From Clostridia bacterium (GTDB taxonomy: Bacteria > Bacillota > Clostridia > Oscillospirales > Acutalibacteraceae), in NCBI GenBank assembly GCA_017407705.1, contig JAFQWA010000020.1, positions 1 through 34,682 of the forward strand: a stretch of 34,682 nt of DNA, written 5' to 3'. The notes below the pieces were generated by a model, which had not been told where the DNA came from, did not search any database, and worked only from the letters and a program-made list of their open reading frames with translations. The position numbers and the translations under genes were made by a program. Positions 7,780 to 14,326 of this stretch are shown in pieces. Within the stretch, counting starts at the first letter, position 1, and each line of letters starts with the position of its first letter.

Positions 7780-8382
7780 ATGAGTTATAACGTTCCACCC
7801 CTGCAGGTGCTGATAGATAAATTTGCAGCGTTGCCGGGTATCGGTCAGAAATCGGCTCAGCGATTGGCGTTTTATCTGCTCAACCAACCTAAAGAGGACA
7901 TTCAGGCTTTTGCCGACGCTATGCTGGGTGCTAAAGAAAAAATACATTACTGCTCGGTTTGTCAGACTCTTACCGATGCTGATACCTGCAATATCTGTGC
8001 AGGAAATCAGCGTGATAAGAACACTATCTGCGTGGTTGAAACTCCGCAGGATGTTATGGCGTTTGAGCGTACAAAGGAATATAACGGAACATACCACGTT
8101 TTACATGGCCTTATTTCCCCTATTGACGGTATCGGTCCCGACCAGCTTAAAATCAAAGAGCTGCTGGTACGTGTGGCGGAGAAGCCTATTGAAGAGGTCA
8201 TTATGGCTACCAACCCAACAGTTGAGGGTGAGGCTACCGCTATGTATGTTTCCCGACTGTTAAAGCCCTTTGGAATTAAGGTTACCCGTTTGGCTTACGG
8301 TATTCCCGTGGGCGGTAGTCTGGAGTATTCCGATGAGGTTACTCTGCTTCGTGCACTTGAAGGCAGAAGTGAATTAAATTAA
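7780..8382 (+). CDS. recR: Recombination mediator RecR
   Basis: Acts with RecF and RecO to load RecA at gaps and blocked forks. The 200-residue length is standard. A helix-hairpin-helix lies at the N-terminus (FAALPGIGQKSAQRLAFYL). A C4 zinc finger follows (CSVCQTL...CNIC), then a Toprim domain with VVETPQD and MATNPTVEGEAT. It sits between ebfC and smpB on the same strand in a conserved repair/housekeeping arrangement. Confidence 0.97.
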   Translation: MSYNVPPLQVLIDKFAALPGIGQKSAQRLAFYLLNQPKEDIQAFADAMLGAKEKIHYCSVCQTLTDADTCNICAGNQRDKNTICVVETPQDVMAFERTKEYNGTYHVLHGLISPIDGIGPDQLKIKELLVRVAEKPIEEVIMATNPTVEGEATAMYVSRLLKPFGIKVTRLAYGIPVGGSLEYSDEVTLLRALEGRSELN

Positions 8383-8404
8383 AAGAAAGGCAGGTGTCGG
8401 CTTT

Positions 8405-8869
8405 ATGGAAAAAGTGTCCACCAAAACTATTGCACAAAACAAAAAAGCATATCACGACTATTTTGTAGTTGACAGCTTTGAAGCCGGCATCGAGCTTTGC
8501 GGCACCGAGGTCAAGGCTTTACGAGTCAGCGGTGCTAATTTGAAGGATTCCTGGTGCCGTATTCACGACGGTGAGCTGTTTGTTAACGGTATGCACATTT
8601 CCCCTTATGAAAAAGGAAACGTGTTTAACAGAGATCCTTACAGAGTCAGAAAACTGCTTATGCACAAAAAACAGATAGATTATCTGTTTGGTAAGGTTAA
8701 GCAGGATTCCCTTACTCTCATTCCCCTATCCCTCTATTTTAAGGGTTCAAGGGTTAAGGTGCAGCTTGGCTTGTGCAAAGGTAAAAAGCTGTATGACAAA
8801 CGTGAAGTTATGGCTAAAAAGGATGCTGCAAGGGATATTCAACGTGCTTTAAAGCAAAATAATCAATAA
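8405..8869 (+). CDS. smpB: SsrA-binding protein SmpB
   Basis: Partner of tmRNA in trans-translation, which rescues stalled ribosomes and tags their products for proteolysis. The 154 residues include the OB-fold core, with GTEVKALRVSGANLKDSW near residues 33-50. They end in a basic C-terminal tail (KGKKLYDKREVMAKKDAARD) that enters the mRNA channel. The ATG follows GAAAGGCAGGTG. Its RNA partner ssrA starts 78 bases downstream with its own promoter, a physical link seen in many Firmicutes. Confidence 0.97.
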   Translation: MEKVSTKTIAQNKKAYHDYFVVDSFEAGIELCGTEVKALRVSGANLKDSWCRIHDGELFVNGMHISPYEKGNVFNRDPYRVRKLLMHKKQIDYLFGKVKQDSLTLIPLSLYFKGSRVKVQLGLCKGKKLYDKREVMAKKDAARDIQRALKQNNQ

Positions 8870-8882
8870 CAGAAACTTCCTA

Positions 8883-8911
8883 TTGACTTTATGTTTTTTC
8901 TGTGTTATATT
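8883..8911 (+). promoter_or_regulatory. Sigma-A promoter of ssrA
   Basis: TTGACT (8883-8888), a 17-base spacer and TATATT (8906-8911). The roughly 30-base leader before the mature 5' end holds a small CATCTTTTGAAGATG hairpin and would be removed by RNase P. Confidence 0.8.
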
Positions 8912-8946
8912 GTCATCTTACATCTTTTGAAGATGTAGATATATAC

Positions 8947-9295
8947 GGGGGCGTAAAGGTTTCGACGGGGATTGTGAATTACGATAAGCGAGTAGTGGTG
9001 CGGTACCACTTTAAAAGCCGCAACTTTATAAATTAAACAACAACAAAACTGTTGCTTTAGCAGCCTAAGTGCTGCTCGTTCCTTTCAGATATACTGCGGT
9101 CTGATATGGGGCGTCGAATAGCAGTGAACGTGAGTTTGAGATAGCTTTGTATCAAGCCATGAATTAAAGAGCTACTTGATTTGTCAGCCTGTCTGTCGGC
9201 GGATGATGATGGGAATTTTAAATGACTGACTGCACTCGGAGAAAGTTGTAAGAATCGGTTTTCGGACAGGGGTTCGACTCCCCTCGCCTCCACCA
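8947..9295 (+). ncRNA. ssrA: Transfer-messenger RNA (tmRNA)
   Basis: The 5' end GGGGGCGTAAAGGTTTCGAC and the 3' T arm GGTTCGACTCCCC are diagnostic. The acceptor stem GGGGGCG/CGCCTCC is followed by A and an encoded CCA. The tag reading frame ends at TAA 9066-9068 with codons for Val-Ala-Leu-Ala-Ala. In frame before it are Asn-Asn-Asn-Lys-Thr. No Ala or Gly resume codon is present at the expected place; the resume codon is probably one of the AAC codons at 9036-9044. Length is 349 bases. Pseudoknots were not folded by hand. Confidence 0.97.
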
Positions 9296-9296
9296 G

Positions 9297-9339
9297 AAAA
9301 GAAACACCATTTGTCTACTGGACAAATGGTGTTTCTTTT
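9297..9339 (+). terminator. ssrA terminator
   Basis: A 19-bp perfect stem (arms 9297-9315 and 9321-9339) with a 5-base loop, ending in TTTCTTTT, begins directly after the tmRNA CCA. The A-rich left arm makes it possibly active in both directions. Confidence 0.9.
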
Positions 9340-9340
9340 C

Positions 9341-9515
9341 AACTAAGTGTGCCTTGCGGCACGATAAGCACACCTTCGGTGTGTGAAGCGATGCTTTGCA
9401 TCGTGAAGTGCCTGTGGGCGTGGATGGCACACTTAACTTCACTTTGTGCGAAGCACAATACTTCAATATGCCAACGGCATAACTTCACTTGGCGTAGCCA
9501 AACTTCACTAAATAT
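9341..9515. repeat. Array of short hairpins separated by CTTCAC/GTGAAG
   Basis: Noncoding array. The hairpins are GTGCC/GGCAC (9349-9362), CACACC/GGTGTG (9369-9383), CGATGC/GCATCG (9389-9403), TTGTGC/GCACAA (9444-9458), TATGCC/GGCATA (9467-9481) and TTGGC/GCCAA (9489-9501). Nearly all loops are 3 bases. Between them lie GTGAAG (9383 and 9403) in the left part and CTTCA(C) (9437, 9461, 9483, 9503) in the right part. A 10-bp outer stem (9344-9353 with 9426-9435) encloses the second and third hairpins. Stems differ in sequence but each is self-complementary. Function unknown; I know no formal name for it. Confidence 0.8.
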
Positions 9516-9638
9516 TGCAGATGTATACTTCTATCAGCCGATTGTGATTGCAAAGAAGTGAGCGAGTTACACGGCATATTTACGCACCTAATCGCTTTTC
9601 TTACCTAAACCCATGCACCGTTATACTGCTCTTTCCAT
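9516..9638. other. Unassigned noncoding stretch after the hairpin array
   Basis: No convincing gene. It contains one more GAAGTGA-like spacer near 9555 and GC-poor unique sequence, so it may be a decayed continuation of the array or of a former gene. Nothing else is recognised. Confidence 0.4.
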
Positions 9639-9674
9639 AAAAAAGACAAGTTCCTTTGGGAACTTGTCTTTTTT
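9639..9674 (-). terminator. Terminator of the GH4 gene
   Basis: A 16-bp perfect stem (9639-9654 with 9659-9674, TTTG loop) with A/T ends lies 10 bases past the GH4 stop. It can act in both directions. Confidence 0.85.
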
Positions 9675-9684
9675 ACTTTATAAT

Positions 9685-11010
9685 TTATTCATGCAAACAA
9701 GGATATCCTGCTGTTTCGTGGGCTTCAAGCAGTTCGTCACACAATGCAACGATTTCGTCTGTGGAAAGCTCTGCACCCGTATGAGGATCCATCATTGCCG
9801 CCTGATAAACCTTCGCTCTGTCCCCTGAAACTGCTGCTTCAATAGTAAGCAGCTGAGCATAGATGTTTGAGGAGTTCATAGCAGCAAGTTGAGTGGGCAG
9901 CTCACCGATATAGGTGGGGTGAATACCGGCTCTGTCAACCAAACAAGGCACTTCAACACAAGCATCAGCAGGAAGGTTAGAGATCAAACCGTGATTTATA
10001 ACGTTACCGCCGATTTTATAAGGTACACCACTGACGATCGCCTGTATAATACGTGATGCATATTCCTCAGAACGGGTATGCTCGACCTTGCCGCCTGACA
10101 TAATACTCTGTTTCTGCTCTGCCCAACCGTTGATCTGGTTAACGCAACGACGAGGATATTCATCTAAGGGGATATTATATTTTTCGATCAGGTCGTCCCT
10201 ACCCCTTTTAATATAAAAAGCGTTATACTCTGCATTGTGCTCACTGGACTCGGTGCAATAATATCCCAGCTTGTCAATTTAATCAAAACGCACCATATCG
10301 CCGTGTTTTTCAGTTAAATTCTTTTGTTTAGAACGGCGACGAATCTCGGGATAAAGGTCATTACCCTCTTTATCACGGATATCCAGCAACCATCCCATAT
10401 GGTTAATACCGGCAATGGTTTCAATACGTCCGTCCAGCTTATCTTCAAGGTCCAAACTTTTCAGCAGATTATACGAGCAAACCTGCACACTATGGCACAA
10501 ACCGATAGTTTTAATTTTAGTATAACGCTGCATAAATCCGGTAATTATTGACATGGGGTTGGTATAGTTTAAGAACCAGGCGTCAGGACAAACCTCCTCC
10601 ATATCCCTTGCAATACCTTTCATTACCTGAATGGTACGAAGTCCACGCATAACGCCGCCAATACCGAGAGTATCAGCAATAGTCTGGCGAAGACCGTACT
10701 TTTTGGGAATCTCAAAATCAATCACAGTACAAGGCTCATACAAACCGACTTGAATAGCGTTAACAACGAAATCAGCATTACAAAGAGCAGCCTTGCGGTT
10801 TTCAACGCCCAAGTATTTTTCTATCTTAGCACGACCCTCGTTAATGTTGCGATTCATAGCATCGATCAAAATGTAAGATTCCTCTAAACGGTTTTGGTCG
10901 ATATCGTAAAGGGCAATATCAACATCATGGAACATCTCGCAGAGCATTATATCTCCCAAAACATTTTTGGCAAACACAGTGCTTCCTGCACCAACAAAAG
11001 TGACTTTCAT
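9685..11010 (-). pseudogene. GH4 alpha-galactosidase/alpha-glucosidase, interrupted by in-frame TAA
   Basis: Glycoside hydrolase family 4 enzymes cleave alpha-glycosides using NAD+ and a divalent metal. Reading from ATG 11010 (preceded by GGAGG), the frame is full length for the family, about 440 residues, to the stop at 9685. A TAA at 10279-10281, after residue 243, is the only break; the frame is unchanged on both sides. The first part has the NAD motif FVGAGSTVF, NYTNPMS, the metal-site GLCHSVQ and GINHMGW. After the stop comes GYYCTESSEHNAEY, as in intact homologues. The stop sits where relatives have Leu/Met, so TTA to TAA is a likely cause. The divergent AraC-type gene is probably its regulator. 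A downstream ATG (10101) would give only a fragment without the NAD domain. Confidence 0.85.
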
Positions 11011-11119
11011 TTAACATTCCTCCTTGGATTTTTTTACATTGTAACATATCCCATTTACATTTTCTATTGCAATAGGTGCACGGTATGTGGTAAAATGTAA
11101 CCTATAAGAGGTGGAGAAA
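11011..11119. promoter_or_regulatory. Divergent GH4/araC control region
   Basis: Contains TTACATTGTAA (11034-11044), an inverted pair TTACATTTT (11055-11063) and AAAATGTAA (11092-11100), and the 12-base perfect palindrome CTATTGCAATAG (11064-11075). A plus-strand promoter candidate is TTGCAA, 18 bases, TAAAAT (11091-11096). The GH4 side has TACAAT without a good -35 box, as expected for an activator-dependent promoter. Binding is inferred only. Confidence 0.45.
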
Positions 11120-11905
11120 ATGAATCTTAAAATTTACAATACCCTTGAAGACAAGCATTTTAATGACATAAACCCCGTTGACTGCGGTGTGGAACAATGT
11201 ATATCAGGTCACAGCTTTGGCCCTTATGTGCGCAGATATTACCTGCTCCATTATGTATTATCAGGCAAAGGCACCTTTTACACCAAAAGCAAAACCTATC
11301 ATTTATCTGCAGGTCAGTTTTTCCTGATATATCCCGACGAAGTGACTACCTACACAGCCGATGAAAAAGACCCTTGGACGTACATTTGGGTTGGGTTTAC
11401 AGGGAGCTTATCTAAAAGGTTTGACTCACTCACCACCCCTGTTGGTGAACTTCCCAGTGCCACATTCAGAGAGCTTTTGGGAATGCTAAAAGAAAATTTT
11501 CCCGGTTGGAGCAATATGCGTGAGGAATATGTAACAACCGTTGTTCATCGCATTATGGCGCTTTTGTTTGCAAAGTCGTATTCTGTGCACAATTACGCCA
11601 ACAGAGTTGAAACCTATATTCGCTCATCTTATATGCGTGATATTACAGTACAAGAGATTGCTGAGGAGATGTCTGTTGACCGCAGATATTTGTCCCGTTT
11701 GTTTAAAAAGCGATACGGTGTAGGTATTCAGGAATATATTATTTCAGTAAGAATGGAAAATGCCGCAAAGTTTTTGTCAGACGGATATTCAGTTAATGAA
11801 AGCTGTGATATGTGCGGATATAAAGACCGCTCGAATTTTTCTAAAATGTTTTATCGACGTTACCGTTTGTGGCCCAGCCAATACGTAAAACAGTTGAATT
11901 TGTAA
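11120..11905 (+). CDS. AraC-family transcriptional regulator
   Basis: A 261-residue regulator. Residues of about 1-150 form a cupin-like sugar-sensing domain (LLHYVLSGKGTFY, FFLIYPDEVTTY). The last roughly 95 residues hold two helix-turn-helix motifs (ITVQEIAEEMSVDRRYLSRL and SVNESCDMCGYKDRSNFSKM). The ATG at 11120 is preferred: AGAGGTGGAG lies at the right distance, whereas the in-frame GTG at 11111 lies inside that ribosome site. It is divergent from the GH4 gene, so it likely activates it in response to an alpha-galactoside or related sugar. The regulator reads intact although the GH4 gene is broken. Confidence 0.92.
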   Translation: MNLKIYNTLEDKHFNDINPVDCGVEQCISGHSFGPYVRRYYLLHYVLSGKGTFYTKSKTYHLSAGQFFLIYPDEVTTYTADEKDPWTYIWVGFTGSLSKRFDSLTTPVGELPSATFRELLGMLKENFPGWSNMREEYVTTVVHRIMALLFAKSYSVHNYANRVETYIRSSYMRDITVQEIAEEMSVDRRYLSRLFKKRYGVGIQEYIISVRMENAAKFLSDGYSVNESCDMCGYKDRSNFSKMFYRRYRLWPSQYVKQLNL

Positions 11906-11908
11906 AAT

Positions 11909-11940
11909 AAAACGGGCAGAGATGATCTCTGCCCGTTTTT
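11909..11940. terminator. Bidirectional terminator between araC-type gene and serpin gene
   Basis: A 14-bp perfect stem (11909-11922 with 11926-11939, TGA loop) has A-rich and T-rich flanks. It ends the plus-strand regulator and, on the other strand, the serpin gene that stops at 11946. Confidence 0.9.
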
Positions 11941-11945
11941 TATTT

Positions 11946-13448
11946 TTACGGATTATTTACAACACCCACAAACAAGGGCATTCCAACACTACTGTTTATT
12001 ACAAAAATAAACGGTCTGTCTAAAACAAAGTCGATTTTATCTTTCAAAGGTGGCGCACTCAACGGGAAATAAATAGGTATAAAAGATGTTGCCACAACAC
12101 CTTCTTTATCAGCAACAACTCTTGAACTATGACTAGCACTAGACACCATGCCTAAACAGTCAGCTAAACCGAGATTTTTCATACCTTTAATTATATCATA
12201 ATTAGACTGTATATCAAATTTTGGAACCGATAAATTTACAGTAATACCTTTTTGATTATCCCAAGTATCTTTTGATGAGATAAACGATAAAGTTTCTTCA
12301 TCTTTTAACAATTCATTTACACTTACATTTTCATCAGGAAGAATAAAAACAACTTCTCCGCCTTCCTTCAAGCCTTTAGTAGTAGACGAAAATTTTTCTC
12401 CCCAATATATTCTTCCGGTATTATTAGTTTCGTGCATAAATTCACAGAATTCATCACCTGACGGAGTATGAAACAGTTTTTGGGTAATCCTATCGTCATA
12501 AAATACTTTATCCCATTTAGCAGTAAAATAAACCGTAGTTAGAAGTGCCATAATAGTTTCTTCTGAGAGTTCTGTGTCTTCAACCTGATCCTGCAACAAT
12601 CCACCGGTTTGTTTATTTAACCAGTTTTTTAACATATTATTATATTCAGTAGAACCCATTTTACCACTATAAGACGAAGCATAATAGTACTTTGTAAGAT
12701 TATTAATAACCTCTTTGTTGTAGGAAACACCATCTCTTAACCACAAGGAACTGCCTAAAATACTGGTTACTGCACCGTCGTCACAATAGTTAGCATTCCA
12801 AATTCCGTGTGCCTGAGTCCTTAACGACTGAATACTATCCACCTGCAAAAAATCAAGCAGCTTATCTCTGCCTTTGTTATTATTAATCTCTGCAAGCATA
12901 GAAAGCGCCATATACATATTAAGGGGCGAATAAACCCGATTTTCGTTTTTATTATCAATTAAAAACTCAGGGATAGTCTTTTTGTAAAATTCATCCAGAT
13001 TACCAACTGCGTTTTTATAAGCTGACTGTTTTTTGCGATCTGCCTGCCAAAGCTCGTACTTTTCAGAATCATAATTATACCCGTCAACCTGTGGATACTT
13101 TGCCATAGTGGGATACACAGCCTCACTGATAGCGTGAGAGCTTAACGCAGTAGGCAGCTCCACCTTAATTGTTGTGCTTTGAGTAGTGGTTTGGGTGGTG
13201 CTTTGAGTGGTGGTCTGAACGGTGCCGGATGTAGTTCCCCGGGTTGTAGTTGCAGTAGTGTTATCCACCTCACCTGTCATCGGTACGTCAGGCAGTGTTA
13301 CAACGCCGATACCGATAGCTATAACCAGCATTGCTGCTACCACAGCTACCCATCTAAACTTAAACAATATGTTCGGCTTTTTATCGGCGGCGACGATCAA
13401 TTCTTCGTCTACCATACCGATTGCGTCCTGCAATTTATCAGATCTCAT
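11946..13448 (-). CDS. Membrane-anchored serpin with anti-sigma-like N-terminus
   Basis: A 500-residue protein. Residues 1-32 are cytoplasmic; SDKLQDAIGMVDEELIVAA resembles the short N-terminal segment of many clostridial membrane proteins encoded after ECF sigma genes. One membrane helix spans about 33-51. A Thr/Ser/Gln linker with TTTQSTTQ repeats (63-93) follows, then a serpin domain (about 100-500) outside the cell. VYSPLNMYMALSML and the C-terminal DRPFIFVINSS...PLFVGVVNNP are serpin signatures. The reactive loop is GVVATSFIPIYFPLSAPP (450-467), and alignment to antitrypsin suggests P1 Leu463/P1' Ser464. The hinge has Gly at P15 but Val at P14, and the loop seems one residue short. ATG overlaps the sigma gene stop (ATGA). 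Inhibitory activity and sigma control are inferred. Confidence 0.9.
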   Translation of the reverse strand: MRSDKLQDAIGMVDEELIVAADKKPNILFKFRWVAVVAAMLVIAIGIGVVTLPDVPMTGEVDNTTATTTRGTTSGTVQTTTQSTTQTTTQSTTIKVELPTALSSHAISEAVYPTMAKYPQVDGYNYDSEKYELWQADRKKQSAYKNAVGNLDEFYKKTIPEFLIDNKNENRVYSPLNMYMALSMLAEINNNKGRDKLLDFLQVDSIQSLRTQAHGIWNANYCDDGAVTSILGSSLWLRDGVSYNKEVINNLTKYYYASSYSGKMGSTEYNNMLKNWLNKQTGGLLQDQVEDTELSEETIMALLTTVYFTAKWDKVFYDDRITQKLFHTPSGDEFCEFMHETNNTGRIYWGEKFSSTTKGLKEGGEVVFILPDENVSVNELLKDEETLSFISSKDTWDNQKGITVNLSVPKFDIQSNYDIIKGMKNLGLADCLGMVSSASHSSRVVADKEGVVATSFIPIYFPLSAPPLKDKIDFVLDRPFIFVINSSVGMPLFVGVVNNP

Positions 13449-14005
13449 ATAAACACACCCTCCTTTTCCAGGTAGTTCGCAAGTTTTTCCCGTGTTCTTT
13501 TCAACATCATTTTTACCTTGCTTTGAGTATATCCGTATCTTTTGGAAATGTCTTTTATTGAATCGAAATGCCAGTATCTGCGTAAAAACACATTACATTC
13601 AGTTTTGGGCAAGTCTTTTAAAAACGAGGATATCAGCTTAGCCAGATTTTCAGAGTCCATCTCATCGTCAATACTCTTATCAGAGGGAACACACCACTCC
13701 AGCTCATCTAAAGACAGCTCTGCTTCTCCTCCGCCACGCTTTTTAGACATACTTTTCCTGAACTTATCCAGTGAAATACGTCGGGTTATCATACCCAAAA
13801 AGGATGAAAGGATAGCAGGTTTGTTAGGTGGCATACTGTTCCACGCATCAAGATATGTATTGTTTTCGCACTCTTTTGCATCCTCGTTGTTTTTAAGGAT
13901 GTTGTATGCAATGCAGTAGCAGTAATGCCCGTATTTTGTTTGTGTTTCAGTTATTGCGGCTTCATCACGCTGCCAATATAGTTCAACTATTCTCGCGTCA
14001 TCCAT
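13445..14005 (-). CDS. ECF-type RNA polymerase sigma factor
   Basis: A 186-residue sigma-70-family protein with region 2 (about residues 20-90, including YCIAYNILKNNEDAKECEN and LGMITRRISLDKFRK) and region 4 (KDLPKTECNVFLRRYWHFDS...YGYTQSKVKMMLKRTREKL). The acidic linker between them is typical. I start it at ATG 14005, preceded by GGGGGTGG; a TTG 15 bases earlier is inside that site. It overlaps the serpin gene by four bases, so the two are translationally coupled and likely a sigma/membrane-regulator pair. Its own promoter (14079-14107) is sigma-A-like. The target promoters are unknown. Confidence 0.9.
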   Translation of the reverse strand: MDDARIVELYWQRDEAAITETQTKYGHYCYCIAYNILKNNEDAKECENNTYLDAWNSMPPNKPAILSSFLGMITRRISLDKFRKSMSKKRGGGEAELSLDELEWCVPSDKSIDDEMDSENLAKLISSFLKDLPKTECNVFLRRYWHFDSIKDISKRYGYTQSKVKMMLKRTREKLANYLEKEGVFI

Positions 14006-14078
14006 CAATACCACCCCCAAATATTTCTAATGCCCTTCATCTATATAATCGTAAAAAATTCCAATTGGTCACATATAA

Positions 14079-14107
14079 ATTATAACGCTATGCTTACAAA
14101 TAGGCAA
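14079..14107 (-). promoter_or_regulatory. Possible sigma-A promoter of the sigma/serpin operon
   Basis: On the minus strand: TTGCCT (14102-14107), a 17-base spacer and TATAAT (14079-14084). It leaves a leader of about 70 bases carrying the palindrome CCAATTGG (14061-14068). Confidence 0.5.
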
Positions 14108-14152
14108 TATCATAAAATTCGTAAAAAATATAATTTTTTTGCTCTCACCCAC

Positions 14153-14181
14153 TTGCGTAGTTGGTTACAATGTGTTATAAT
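14153..14181 (+). promoter_or_regulatory. Possible upstream nagB promoter P1
   Basis: TTGCGT (14153-14158), a 17-base spacer and TATAAT (14176-14181). It would give a leader of about 140 bases before nagB and include the palindrome at 14207-14223. Confidence 0.5.
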
Positions 14182-14206
14182 ATTTCAGTAAAATTTTTAC
14201 CAAAAA

Positions 14207-14223
14207 ATTACATTAAATGTAAT
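14207..14223. promoter_or_regulatory. Palindromic candidate operator upstream of nagB
   Basis: ATTACATT-A-AATGTAAT is a perfect 17-base inverted repeat between the two nagB promoter candidates, well placed to control one or both. The TTACATT half-site also occurs in the GH4/araC control region. The binding protein is unknown. Confidence 0.5.
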
Positions 14224-14252
14224 TAAATGTCATTTTATTATTTACAGTTTCT

Positions 14253-14261
14253 TGGTATAAT
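14253..14261 (+). promoter_or_regulatory. Extended -10 promoter candidate P2 of nagB
   Basis: TGGTATAAT is an extended -10 element (TG-n-TATAAT) with no strong -35 box, about 65 bases before the nagB ATG. The remainder of the 14006-14326 gap holds only A/T-rich sequence. Confidence 0.45.
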
Positions 14262-14326
14262 AAATTTAGAAAGATGTCAGCTATACTGCTGTTATCCCAT
14301 AAACCATTTTAAAGGAGTAAATTTTT

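Noticed and set aside
9057-9466. Two minus-strand reading frames over ssrA and its downstream region
   Set aside because: They are antisense to the tmRNA, its terminator and the hairpin array. Such frames are often mis-called; there is no ribosome site or protein family.
9341-9515. CRISPR array
   Set aside because: The constant element is only six bases, the units are hairpins of differing sequence, the period is about 22 bases and no cas gene is present.
9349-9561. 70-residue plus-strand reading frame in the hairpin array
   Set aside because: Its residues only reflect translated palindromes; no start signal and no domain.
10279-10281. Recoded or readthrough stop in the GH4 gene
   Set aside because: TAA ends many genes in this window, and TAA followed by A is not a known leaky context. 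A nonsense mutation or sequence error is simpler.
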